From the NCBI GenBank assembly GCA_036961445.1, contig JBALVO010000101.1, forward strand, positions 1 through 13,952: a stretch of 13,952 nucleotides of DNA, given 5' to 3'. Position numbers and translations under genes: made by a program. This stretch comes from JBALVO01 sp036961445 (GTDB lineage Bacteria > Pseudomonadota > Gammaproteobacteria > Pseudomonadales > Halieaceae). The notes under the pieces are model-generated. The model did no database searches and was not told where the DNA came from. It saw only the letters and a program-made list of their open reading frames with translations. Positions 7,638 through 13,952 of this stretch are shown one piece after another (the stretch's first letter is position 1; every line of letters starts with the position of its first letter).

Positions 7638-8489
7638 ATGGCAAGCGCGTTAGGCAGTCGTTCGGTGGTGGCAGTCGCTACTGTGTGCGCGCTGGCTGCG
7701 GTATTACCGCAGGTGGCGTTGGCAAAATGCCTGCAGTTTGAGGGACAACTGCAACAGGGTGGCTTTATCTGGGGCAAGGTGCCCCCGGGCAGTAAGGTGC
7801 GCCTCGATGGCAGATCACTGGATGTGCTGCACGATGGCACCACCTTTGCCGGCTTTAGTCGCGATGCCACCGGCCAGGCCGTAGTGTCGGTAGAAGGCCC
7901 TGCGGCGTGTACTCAAACCCTGCACGTGGCGCCCCGGGAATATGACATACAGCGGGTTGAAGGTGTTCCCGCTGCCACAGTCAACCCACCCCAGGAGCAA
8001 CTGGATCGTATTCGCCGGGAGGGCGCCCTGGTTAGTGCGGCTCGCGCGTCGCGCCTTGATCGTCCGGATTTAATAGCCTCGGTATTGGCCGGTTTCGTAT
8101 GGCCGGTGCAGGGGCCAATTTCCGGGGTATATGGCAGCCAGCGCTACTATAATGGTGAGCCCCGGCGCCCTCATTTCGGTGTGGACGTGGCTGCGCCGCA
8201 GGGCACGACGGTGCGCGCCCCCGCCGCAGGTATCGTTACCCTGGCGGAGCCAGACCTGTTTTACTCGGGAGGTACGGTGATCCTTGACCACGGCTATAAC
8301 CTGTCTTCGACCTTCCTGCACATGAGCGAGGTGTCGGTACAACCCGGTGATGAGCTCAAACCGGGTGACATTATCGGTGCCGTGGGTGCTACTGGCCGCG
8401 CCACCGGTCCGCATCTGGATTGGCGCATGAACTGGCGCGAGGTGCGCATTGACCCGCAATTGCTGGCGCCAGACATGCCCAAGCCTTGA
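7638..8489 (+). CDS. secreted M23-family (LytM-type) peptidase-like protein
   Basis: A 283-residue exported protein. A Sec signal peptide runs to about residue 29 (basic start, hydrophobic VVAVATVCALAAVL, cleavage after VALA). The Cys after it is not in a lipobox, since Lys sits at -1. A mature N-terminal domain with C31 and C91, which may form a disulfide, is followed by a helical linker and the M23 domain (about 155-275). The zinc motif HxxxD is H179-F-G-V-D183, and other family His residues are H218 and H228. The final motif, normally HxH, reads H259-L-D261 in GPHLDWRMNW, so the third zinc ligand is Asp or the enzyme is weak. Likely role: cell-wall hydrolase or activator of amidases in the periplasm. 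The start ATG has GAGGA 8 bases upstream, better than the ATG at 7617. Confidence 0.9.
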   Translation: MASALGSRSVVAVATVCALAAVLPQVALAKCLQFEGQLQQGGFIWGKVPPGSKVRLDGRSLDVLHDGTTFAGFSRDATGQAVVSVEGPAACTQTLHVAPREYDIQRVEGVPAATVNPPQEQLDRIRREGALVSAARASRLDRPDLIASVLAGFVWPVQGPISGVYGSQRYYNGEPRRPHFGVDVAAPQGTTVRAPAAGIVTLAEPDLFYSGGTVILDHGYNLSSTFLHMSEVSVQPGDELKPGDIIGAVGATGRATGPHLDWRMNWREVRIDPQLLAPDMPKP

Positions 8490-8498
8490 AAAAGCCCG

Positions 8499-8504
8499 TA
8501 TAAT
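8499..8504 (+). promoter_or_regulatory. candidate -10 element for the Trm112/HIT genes
   Basis: An exact TATAAT stands 10 bases past the end of the M23 gene and 31 bases before the Trm112 start. No good -35 lies 16-18 bases upstream (ATGCCC is the nearest), so activity may be modest. Confidence 0.4.
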
Positions 8505-8534
8505 GCGGCTCCTGTTTTCGATCGTGGACGATTC

Positions 8535-8720
8535 ATGATAGACAAAAAGTTACTCAGTATTCTGGTTTGCCCGGTTACCAAGGCGCCATTGCAATACGAT
8601 AAAGACAAGGACGAGTTGATCTGTAAAGCCAGCGGTCTGGCGTATCCGGTGCGCGATGGCATCCCGGTTATGCTGGAGAGCGAGGCGCGCCAACTCACTG
8701 CGGACGAGAAACTGGGCTAG
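8535..8720 (+). CDS. Trm112 family small protein (YcaR-like)
   Basis: A 61-residue protein with the family frame: MxDKKLLSILVCPVTKAPL at the start, ELICKASGLAYPVRDGIPVMLESEAR in the middle, LTADE at the end. E. coli YcaR and Pseudomonas homologues have the same length. Eukaryotic Trm112 activates methyltransferases, but the bacterial partner is unclear to me. The first pair of zinc-type cysteines is reduced to C12-P-V-T15, leaving C12 and C30, so a full zinc site is unlikely; this loss is also found in some relatives. Usually such genes stand near kdsB or lpxK, which are not seen here. The stop is 4 bases from the next ATG, so it is co-translated with the HIT protein. Confidence 0.9.
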   Translation: MIDKKLLSILVCPVTKAPLQYDKDKDELICKASGLAYPVRDGIPVMLESEARQLTADEKLG

Positions 8721-8724
8721 GACA

Positions 8725-9072
8725 ATGTCAGATACTATTTTCGGTAAGATTGTCAGTGGCGAAATTCCAGGCGAATTCCTGTACGAGGATGAGCACTGCA
8801 TCGCCATCAACGATATCAACCCCCAGGCCCCGGTGCATGTGCTGGTCATACCCAAGCGTGGGATTCCCCGCCTGGTGGATGCGCAGGCCGACGACCAGGC
8901 CCTGCTGGGACATCTGCTGTTGGCGGCGGGTAACGTAGCCCGGCAGTTGGGCGTGGACGAGTCTTTTCGCCTGATTATCAACAACGGTGCCGGCGCCGGC
9001 CAGACCGTATTCCACCTGCATCTGCATATCATCGCGGGCAGGGACTTCGCCGAAGGACACATGGCGGGCTGA
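8725..9072 (+). CDS. HIT-family nucleoside phosphoramidase/hydrolase (HinT-like)
   Basis: A 115-residue histidine-triad protein. The triad H97-L-H99-L-H101 in TVFHLHLHIIAG is the nucleotide-binding and catalytic signature; TIFGKIVSGEIP at 4-15 and APVHVLVIPKRG at 35-46 are also characteristic of the HinT branch. It is expected to hydrolyse AMP-linked phosphoramidates in the cytoplasm as a dimer. The start ATG follows the Trm112 stop by four bases, with AGGA only two bases away, so translation probably depends on coupling. The C-terminus (GRDFAEGHMAG) differs from the usual GGRxLxWPPG ending. Confidence 0.93.
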   Translation: MSDTIFGKIVSGEIPGEFLYEDEHCIAINDINPQAPVHVLVIPKRGIPRLVDAQADDQALLGHLLLAAGNVARQLGVDESFRLIINNGAGAGQTVFHLHLHIIAGRDFAEGHMAG

Positions 9073-9120
9073 GTCGCTTTTACACACAGCCGCGTTGTCA
9101 CAACATAACCGAGACAGACT

Positions 9121-11721
9121 ATGAAGACCGTAGAGGTACGTGAGGCTTTTCAGGCCTTTTTTGAACAGCAACAGCACACCCGGGTAGCGAGCAGTTCTTT
9201 GGTGCCGGTTGATGATCCGACGCTGTTGTTCACCAACGCCGGTATGAACCAGTTCAAGGACACCTTCCTGGGCGCTGACCCGCGCCCCTATGTGCGAGCT
9301 ACCAGCAGTCAGCGCTGCGTGCGTGCCGGCGGTAAGCATAACGACCTGGAAAATGTTGGCTATACCGCCAGGCACCACACTTTTTTTGAAATGCTGGGCA
9401 ACTTCAGCTTTGGTGATTACTTCAAACGCGAAGCTATTCAGTACGCCTGGACTTTTCTTACAGAAACCCTGGGCCTGCCCAAGGATAAACTGTGGGTGAC
9501 CGTGCATGTGTCGGATACTGAGGCGGCGGATATCTGGATTAATGAGATCGGTGTGAGCCCCGATCGCCTGTCCTGGCTGGATGAGGATAATTTCTGGCAG
9601 ATGGGCGATACCGGTCCCTGCGGTCCGTCTTCGGAACTGTTTTACGACCACGGTCCGGACTATCCCGGCGGGCCACCCGGCAGTCCCGATGACGACCTGG
9701 ACCGCTATATAGAGATCTGGAACCTGGTGTTTATGCAATATAACCGCGACCAGAGCGGTGAATTGCATCCCCTGCCCAAGCCTTCGGTAGATACGGGTAT
9801 GGGGCTGGAGCGCATTGCCGCGGTCATGCAGAACGTGCACAGCAACTACGAGATCGACCTGTTTCAGGCGATACTCAAGTCCGCCGCCAGCGTGTTGGGT
9901 GTAAGCGATCTGGAACATAGTTCACTGCGGGTTATTGCCGACCATATTCGCTCCTGCTCGTTCCTGATAGTCGATGGGGTATTGCCCGGCAACGAGGGGC
10001 GTGGCTATGTATTGCGCCGCATCATCCGCCGCGCCATTCGACACGGCAATAAGTTGGGCGCCAGCGAGCCATTTTTTTACAAACTGGTAGGAACCCTGGC
10101 GGAGCAAATGGGGGATGCCTATCCCGAGCTGTTTAAAATGCAGGGCCAGGTGGAAAAAGCCCTGTTGGCAGAGGAGCAACAGTTTGCCAAGACCCTGGAT
10201 CACGGCATGCAGATTCTCGAAGAAGCGCTGGCTGACCTGGACGGTAGCGAGATACCCGGGGATGTAGTGTTTAAACTGTATGACACCTATGGCTTTCCCA
10301 CTGATCTGACCAATGATATTGCCCGCGAGCGTGAACTGAGCCTGGACATGAATGGCTATGAAGCGGCCATGGCGGAGCAGCGTTCTCGCTCTCAGGAGGG
10401 GGGTAGTTTCAAGGTCGATTACAACGACGTATTGAAGCTCGAAGGCCACACTGTATTTACCGGCTACGACAGTCCCGTTGGCGCGGGTGTGGTGACCGCT
10501 ATGCTGCGTGACGGCGAGGAAGTGACCGCACTGTCTGCCGATGAAGTTGGCATTGTGGTGCTGGATCGAACACCGTTTTACGGTGAGTCCGGTGGCCAGG
10601 TAGGTGATACCGGTTACCTGGAAGCGGCTGACGTGCGCCTGGAGGTGATGAGCACCACCAAGGGCTCCAACCAGCATCTACACCACGTGAAAGTACTGCA
10701 AGGCAGCGTTAAACAAGGGGATACCCTGCAGGGCGAAGTGAACGACTCTGTGCGCCAGCGTACACGCCTGAATCACTCCGCCACTCATTTGTTACACGCC
10801 GCCCTGCGCGAGGTGCTGGGTGAGCATGTGACACAAAAGGGCTCCCTGGTTGATTCCGAACGCCTGCGTTTCGACTTTTCGCATGCTGAAGCTGTTACCA
10901 AAGAGCAACTTAAAGCCATTGAAAACAGGGTCAACGAGCAGATTCGCGCTAACACTGAAGTGCAGACTCGTTTGATGACTATGGATGAGGCGGTCGCAGC
11001 GGGCGCCATGGCCCTGTTTGGTGAAAAGTACGGCGACGAGGTGCGCGTACTGTCCATGGGAGAGGACGATTTTTCTGTCGAACTATGCGGTGGCACGCAT
11101 GCCCGGCGCACGGGTGATATTGGATTATTGCGGATTGTCTCTGAATCGGGTGTCGCTTCCGGGGTGCGCCGTATCGAAGGTGTGACCGGAGCGGGTGCGC
11201 TGACGGTGGTAGACAGCATGGAACAGTCTTTGGCTGCGGTCTGTGACGCGGTTAAAGGTCGCGCTGATAACGTGGCTGCCAAGGTGTCATCCCTGCGCCA
11301 TGACAATCGTGAACTGGAAAAGGAAATTGCCCGCCTGAAACAGAAGTTGGCCACCTCAGTCGGGGGGGATCTCACTGCCGGGGCAGTGGAGGTTGAAGGA
11401 ATTAAGGTGTTGGCCGCCAATGTTGAGGGCGCTGATGCTAAATCACTGCGTGATACCCTGGATCAGTGCAAGAACAAGCTTGGTAGTGCGGTGATTCTGC
11501 TGGCCGCGGTCGCCGACGATAAAATTGCCCTGACTGCAGGGGTTTCCAAAGACCTGACCGGGCGCATCAAAGCGGGCGACCTGATGCGTGAATTTGCCGA
11601 GCGTTTGGGTGGCAAGGGCGGTGGTCGCCCGGATATGGCCCAGGGTGGCGGCACCGATGTGCAGGGATTGGAGAACGTGCTGAAGAGCGTGCCGCAGTGG
11701 GTCACCGATAATATGTCCTGA
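9121..11721 (+). CDS. alaS: alanyl-tRNA synthetase
   Basis: An 866-residue class II synthetase (876 in E. coli) that charges tRNA-Ala. The aminoacylation core covers about residues 1-240, with TNAGMNQFKDTFLG at 38-51 and RAGGKHNDLENVG at 68-80, ahead of the class II GMGLERIAAVMQ block. The editing domain has the zinc-type H552-S-A-T-H556 and C656-GGT-H660 pairs that clear Ser- and Gly-tRNA-Ala. The C-terminal coiled-coil/C-Ala region ends with GGKGGGRPDMAQGGG. The start is an ATG after a weak GAGACAG. The 48-base gap to the HIT gene contains no clear terminator, so read-through is possible. Confidence 0.98.
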   Translation: MKTVEVREAFQAFFEQQQHTRVASSSLVPVDDPTLLFTNAGMNQFKDTFLGADPRPYVRATSSQRCVRAGGKHNDLENVGYTARHHTFFEMLGNFSFGDYFKREAIQYAWTFLTETLGLPKDKLWVTVHVSDTEAADIWINEIGVSPDRLSWLDEDNFWQMGDTGPCGPSSELFYDHGPDYPGGPPGSPDDDLDRYIEIWNLVFMQYNRDQSGELHPLPKPSVDTGMGLERIAAVMQNVHSNYEIDLFQAILKSAASVLGVSDLEHSSLRVIADHIRSCSFLIVDGVLPGNEGRGYVLRRIIRRAIRHGNKLGASEPFFYKLVGTLAEQMGDAYPELFKMQGQVEKALLAEEQQFAKTLDHGMQILEEALADLDGSEIPGDVVFKLYDTYGFPTDLTNDIARERELSLDMNGYEAAMAEQRSRSQEGGSFKVDYNDVLKLEGHTVFTGYDSPVGAGVVTAMLRDGEEVTALSADEVGIVVLDRTPFYGESGGQVGDTGYLEAADVRLEVMSTTKGSNQHLHHVKVLQGSVKQGDTLQGEVNDSVRQRTRLNHSATHLLHAALREVLGEHVTQKGSLVDSERLRFDFSHAEAVTKEQLKAIENRVNEQIRANTEVQTRLMTMDEAVAAGAMALFGEKYGDEVRVLSMGEDDFSVELCGGTHARRTGDIGLLRIVSESGVASGVRRIEGVTGAGALTVVDSMEQSLAAVCDAVKGRADNVAAKVSSLRHDNRELEKEIARLKQKLATSVGGDLTAGAVEVEGIKVLAANVEGADAKSLRDTLDQCKNKLGSAVILLAAVADDKIALTAGVSKDLTGRIKAGDLMREFAERLGGKGGGRPDMAQGGGTDVQGLENVLKSVPQWVTDNMS

Positions 11722-11728
11722 TGTAAAT

Positions 11729-11762
11729 AGTGGGGCGCATAGCGCGACCCCCACTGTTTATA
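11729..11762 (+). terminator. probable intrinsic terminator of alaS
   Basis: AGTGGGG (11729-11735) pairs with CCCCACT (11749-11755), with further CGC/GCG pairing inside, followed by the T-rich but interrupted GTTTATATTTAT. It starts 8 bases past the alaS stop. The imperfect T run lowers the score. Confidence 0.6.
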
Positions 11763-11785
11763 TTTATGCTGCTTTGGTGTTTAAT
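11757..11785 (+). promoter_or_regulatory. candidate sigma-70 promoter of lysC
   Basis: TTTATA and TTTAAT are separated by 17 bases, four and five matches to consensus, ending 53 bases before the lysC ATG. It partly overlaps the T-rich tail of the alaS terminator. Confidence 0.35.
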
Positions 11786-11838
11786 AGCGCACTTTTTTAC
11801 CCCGCTGTAGCTTGGCGCTGGCGGTAACGCGAATATTT

Positions 11839-13062
11839 ATGAGTCTGATTGTGCAAAAATTTGGTGGCACCTCGGTAGGTGACATCAACCGCATTGAGCA
11901 GGTGGCCGACAAGGTCGCCCGGCACCGTGGTGCCGGTGATTCTATTGTGGTGGTGGTATCGGCCATGAGTGGCGAGACCAATCGTCTTATCGAGTTGGCC
12001 CATGAGGTGCAGGAGCGTCCGCTGCCGCGGGAGATGGATGTGTTGATCTCCACTGGCGAGCAGGTCACCACAGCATTGTTAAGCATGGCGCTCAATAAGC
12101 GTGGTGTAAAAGCCAAGTCTTACAATGGCAGCCAGGTGCGGATTCTTACTGATAACTCGCATACCAAGGCGCGAATAAGGGAAATAGACGACGCTCGCCT
12201 GCATGCCGATCTGGACGATGGTTACGTCATCGTGGTGGCTGGATTTCAGGGTGTGGATGAGCACGGCAACATTACCACGTTGGGTCGTGGTGGCTCTGAC
12301 ACAACCGCTGTGGCGCTGGCGGCAGCGCTGAAAGCCGACGAATGCCAGATATACACTGATGTGGATGGCGTTTACACCACCGACCCGCGGGTCGTGGACG
12401 GTGCCCGTCGTCTGTCTCAAATTACGTTTGAGGAAATGCTGGAAATGGCCAGCATGGGCTCTAAAGTCTTGCAGATTCGCGCCGTTGAGTTTGCTGGCAA
12501 ATACAATGTACCCCTGCGGGTCCTGCACAGTTTTCAGGAAGGCCCAGGGACACTGATAACGCTGGAGGACGAGGAAAAGATGGAGACGCCAACAATTGCC
12601 GGCATCGCCTTTAATCGCGATGAGGCGAAGCTGACTATCCTGGGTGTGCCGGACATGCCTGGCGTGGCGCACCATATTCTCGGCCCGATAGGCCGGGCCA
12701 ATATAGAAGTTGATGTAATCGTGCAGAACGTGGCTGATGACAAAACCACGGACTTCACGTTTACCGTGGGCCGCAATGACTTGCTACGGGCAGAAGAAGT
12801 GCTGAACAAGGTGGCGAGTGAACTCAATGCCGCCGAAGTACGCAGTGACAATAAGATCGCCAAAGTGTCGGTGGTCGGTGTTGGCATGCGTTCTCATGCA
12901 GGTGTGGCTAGCCAGATGTTTGCCGCCCTGGCTGAGGTGGGTATTAATATACAAATGATTACTACCTCCGAAATCAAAATCTCAGTGATCATAGAAGAGA
13001 AGTTCCTGGAGTTAGCGGTGCGCGCTTTGCACTCATCATTTGATCTGGATCAGGAACCTTAG
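11839..13062 (+). CDS. lysC: aspartate kinase
   Basis: A 407-residue monofunctional aspartokinase, the first step of the aspartate pathway to Lys, Thr and Met. The kinase domain begins VQKFGGTSVG (K7, S12) and holds GRGGSDTTAVALAAAL near 156-171 and YTDVDGVYTTDPR near 173-186. Two C-terminal ACT domains follow, the second from about residue 345 (VSVVGVGMRSHAGVA, MITTSEIKISVII). These should bind the feedback inhibitor Lys and/or Thr. I chose the ATG at 11839, which leaves the standard MSLIVQKFGG start; the in-frame TTG at 11812 would add nine residues with no support. The ribosome site is weak. An in-frame ATG at 12580 with strong upstream purine motifs may produce a second, regulatory polypeptide. 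Located between alaS and csrA as in Pseudomonas. Confidence 0.97.
   Translation: MSLIVQKFGGTSVGDINRIEQVADKVARHRGAGDSIVVVVSAMSGETNRLIELAHEVQERPLPREMDVLISTGEQVTTALLSMALNKRGVKAKSYNGSQVRILTDNSHTKARIREIDDARLHADLDDGYVIVVAGFQGVDEHGNITTLGRGGSDTTAVALAAALKADECQIYTDVDGVYTTDPRVVDGARRLSQITFEEMLEMASMGSKVLQIRAVEFAGKYNVPLRVLHSFQEGPGTLITLEDEEKMETPTIAGIAFNRDEAKLTILGVPDMPGVAHHILGPIGRANIEVDVIVQNVADDKTTDFTFTVGRNDLLRAEEVLNKVASELNAAEVRSDNKIAKVSVVGVGMRSHAGVASQMFAALAEVGINIQMITTSEIKISVIIEEKFLELAVRALHSSFDLDQEP
12564..12582 (+). promoter_or_regulatory. internal ribosome binding site and start codon inside lysC (possible beta subunit)
   Basis: GGAGGA (12564-12569) and GAGGA (12571-12575) precede an in-frame ATG (12580), codon 248. 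Initiation here would give a 160-residue protein made of the two ACT domains. Corynebacterium and Bacillus aspartokinases have an internal start at about the same place, giving alpha2-beta2 enzymes. Confidence 0.5.
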
Positions 13063-13140
13063 CGCTAAATTGACGTCAAAAATTCGCTGGGTAAAGGGCC
13101 GGCAACTGCGGAATATAAAACTATATTTCAGGTTGCAGGG

Positions 13141-13168
13141 TTGGCAATACTCGACTAATTTTCATAGT
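13141..13168 (+). promoter_or_regulatory. candidate sigma-70 promoter of csrA
   Basis: TTGGCA (13141-13146) and CATAGT (13163-13168) are 16 bases apart. Start would fall near 13175, giving a leader of about 100 bases. The lysC-csrA gap (210 bases) otherwise shows only a small AT-rich hairpin (AATATA AAAC TATATT near 13111-13126) and no clear terminator. Confidence 0.35.
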
Positions 13169-13171
13169 AGG

Positions 13172-13268
13172 GGAGTTGTCATCACCCTTGAGTAGAGGCC
13201 CAGAAAAGAGAGGTATAAGGATATACAGTGTGCTGATATTTGTTGCGGCACTAGGTATCGGAGAAGGA
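13172..13268 (+). promoter_or_regulatory. csrA leader with four GGA motifs, possible CsrA autoregulation
   Basis: GGA occurs at 13172, 13219, 13260 and 13266. The second stands in ATAAGGATAT, close to the CsrA consensus ACARGGAUGU, and the last two cover the ribosome binding site (GGAGAAGGA before the ATG). E. coli CsrA represses its own translation by binding several GGA sites in its leader. GGA is common in purine-rich leaders, so this is suggestive only. Confidence 0.4.
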
Positions 13269-13272
13269 ACGT

Positions 13273-13464
13273 ATGTTAATTTTGACTCGCAGAGTGGGTG
13301 AATCATTGATGGTTGGTGAAGAAATCACTGTGACGGTATTAGGTATTAAAGGTAATCAGGTGCGTATTGGTATCAATGCGCCGCGGGATGTGTCAGTTCA
13401 TCGAGAGGAGATTTATAACCGCATTCACGACGGCGACGAGCCGACCCCCGAAGATAAGGAATAA
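13273..13464 (+). CDS. csrA: carbon storage regulator CsrA/RsmA
   Basis: A 63-residue RNA-binding global regulator. MLILTRRVGESLMVGEEITVTVLGIKGNQVRIGINAPRDVSVHREEIY contains all core residues: the N-terminal strand with L4-T-R-R and the R44-type basic face near VSVHREEIY. As a dimer it binds GGA motifs in mRNA leaders to change translation and stability of carbon-metabolism, motility and biofilm messages. The start is supported by AAGGA 4 bases before the ATG and GGAG 9 bases before. The gene sits between lysC and tRNA-Ser as expected for gammaproteobacteria. Confidence 0.98.
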   Translation: MLILTRRVGESLMVGEEITVTVLGIKGNQVRIGINAPRDVSVHREEIYNRIHDGDEPTPEDKE

Positions 13465-13488
13465 TTTCCCCCCACCGTGTTGTACTGC

Positions 13489-13516
13489 TTTGATTTTGCA
13501 GTCGTTGTGGTATTAT
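13489..13516 (+). promoter_or_regulatory. promoter of tRNA-Ser
   Basis: TTTGAT (13489-13494) and TATTAT (13511-13516) are 16 bases apart, followed by a GC-rich discriminator (GCCGCCGC), the mark of stringently controlled stable-RNA promoters. The -10 ends 44 bases before the mature tRNA. Confidence 0.5.
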
Positions 13517-13560
13517 GCCGCCGCTGTGAACGCCACTGAATCTGCGACACACCAATCTTT

Positions 13561-13651
13561 GGAGAGCTGGCCGAGTGGCTGAAGGCGCACCCCTGCTAAG
13601 GGTGTATAGGCTTATACCCTATCGAGGGTTCGAATCCCTCGCTCTCCGCCA
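13561..13651 (+). tRNA. tRNA-Ser (anticodon GCU)
   Basis: A class II tRNA with a long variable arm. The acceptor GGAGAGC pairs with GCTCTCC (13641-13647), then discriminator G and an encoded CCA. The anticodon stem CACCC/GGGTG (13588-13592, 13600-13604) encloses loop CTGCTAA with anticodon GCT at 13595-13597. The T arm is GAGGG TTCGAAT CCCTC, and the variable arm TAGG...CCTA lies between 13605 and 13623. It reads AGC/AGU serine codons. The position after csrA equals serV in E. coli. Confidence 0.98.
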
Positions 13652-13653
13652 TC

Positions 13654-13696
13654 TAATGAAAAAGGGCCACCCCAAAAGGGTGGCCCTTTTTCGTTA
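13654..13696 (+). terminator. strong intrinsic terminator after tRNA-Ser, bidirectional
   Basis: GGGCCACCC (13664-13672) and GGGTGGCCC (13678-13686) pair perfectly around CAAAA. AAAAA and TTTTT flank them, and TAATG/CGTTA extend the stem to 19 pairs with one G-T wobble. T run and A run on opposite sides allow termination in both directions. Confidence 0.92.
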
Positions 13697-13794
13697 GGCG
13701 CGAAGCGCGAGGACTTGGTTCAAGCCCCCGGTTCGACAAAACGGGACCGCAGGCGCGTTTTGGACGAGGAGCGCAGCGACGAAGCCTCTCAGGT

Positions 13795-13822
13795 GTCACA
13801 ACGGCCCCTGGGCCGTTGTGAC
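13795..13822. repeat. perfect 12-bp inverted repeat (hairpin)
   Basis: GTCACAACGGCC and GGCCGTTGTGAC are exact complements around CCTG. No T run follows, so it is a poor terminator; an RNA processing signal or protein site is possible. Confidence 0.85.
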
Positions 13823-13823
13823 C

Positions 13824-13835
13824 AATCCCTCGCTC
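13824..13835 (+). repeat. 12-base copy of the tRNA-Ser 3' region
   Basis: AATCCCTCGCTC is identical to tRNA positions 13633-13644, 191 bases upstream, and departs from it just before the acceptor end. A looser match, TTCGATTCCCT (13914-13924), differs at one base from TTCGAATCCCT of the T arm (13629-13639). Confidence 0.7.
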
Positions 13836-13876
13836 AGGGCCGCAAGGCGGCCCCGGAACCTGCTCCAACATTTTTG

Positions 13877-13910
13877 CAGCGCCGATCATAAACCCGAGGC
13901 ATCGGCGCTG
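13877..13910. repeat. perfect 10-bp inverted repeat (hairpin)
   Basis: CAGCGCCGAT and ATCGGCGCTG enclose a 14-base loop. A run of five T precedes it at 13871-13875, so it could act as a terminator for transcripts arriving on the minus strand. Confidence 0.7.
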
Positions 13911-13952
13911 GGCTTCGATTCCCTATTGAGCGTCACCCAGTTTGGGGTTCAG

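Larger units (their letters stand above)
13697..13952. other. hairpin-rich non-coding region with tRNA-like repeat fragments
   Basis: About 256 bases without a credible gene. Hairpins seen: CAAAACG/CGTTTTG (13737-13762), GTCACAACGGCC/GGCCGTTGTGAC (13795-13822), GGGCCGC/GCGGCCC (13837-13853) and CAGCGCCGAT/ATCGGCGCTG (13877-13910). GGTTCAA (13717) and GGTTCGA (13730) look like T loops, and AATCCCTCGCTC (13824-13835) copies part of the tRNA 3' end. The 78-codon minus-strand frame here has no family-like features and spans the terminator. Confidence 0.6.

Noticed and set aside
9094..9104. GTTGTCACAAC palindrome before alaS
   Set aside because: Short (five-base arms) and no clear promoter elements next to it; not enough to call an operator.
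8728..9918. 396-codon open frame on the minus strand
   Set aside because: It lies antisense to the HIT gene and alaS, both certain; its translation has no recognisable domain and results from codon bias in the sense genes.
9922..10677. 251-codon minus-strand open frame
   Set aside because: Antisense shadow of alaS with no family features and no ribosome site of note.
13071..13078. Palindrome TGACGTCA downstream of lysC
   Set aside because: An eight-base palindrome with no second copy nearby or link to a promoter; expected by chance often enough.
13653..13889. 78-codon minus-strand open frame after the tRNA
   Set aside because: It covers the tRNA terminator and perfect hairpins, and its sequence is Pro/Arg/Gly-rich without any known motif.

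Overview
The window looks like a chromosomal segment of a marine-type gammaproteobacterium. The order alaS - lysC - csrA - tRNA-Ser(GCU) is a known gammaproteobacterial arrangement (Pseudomonas-like, with lysC between alaS and csrA). GreB, the Trm112 protein and the HIT protein also read as gammaproteobacterial, perhaps of the Cellvibrionales/Halieaceae kind. The genus cannot be fixed by eye. One 100-base run of N (1135-1234) marks an assembly gap inside a gene.

Left part, minus strand (1-5592). A tightly coupled three-gene run is read right to left: a DUF3348-type protein, a MotA/TolQ/ExbB-like channel protein with 29-residue DUF802-type repeats and a long coiled-coil tail, and the first 56 residues of a MotB/OmpA-like partner that runs off the left edge. 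The genes overlap by 8 and 1 bases, as expected for subunits of one complex. The layout (ion-channel pair plus long cytoplasmic helical tail) resembles ZorA/ZorB of the Zorya defence system, but no ZorC or ZorD effector is visible. The function of this set is unknown to me, and it is the most interesting system in the window. Upstream of it, on the same strand, is a complete glycine decarboxylase gene (gcvP), standing without gcvT or gcvH.

Middle part. Divergent from gcvP is a serine hydrolase of the beta-lactamase/esterase class (5805-7025). An inverted repeat overlies its candidate promoter. Its stop codon shares a CTAG with the stop of the convergent greB (7022-7540, minus). Divergent from greB is a secreted M23 (LytM-type) protein with an unusual HLD motif. 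Then follow a small Trm112-family protein, a HIT-family nucleotide hydrolase and alaS.

Right part. alaS ends at a hairpin terminator. lysC follows and has a well-placed internal ribosome binding site that may yield a separate regulatory beta subunit. csrA follows with a leader rich in GGA motifs, then tRNA-Ser(GCU) with its own promoter and a long bidirectional terminator. The last 256 bases hold no credible gene. They are packed with perfect hairpins and short repeats of the tRNA 3' end, a layout reminiscent of the repeats behind E. coli tyrT (rtT).
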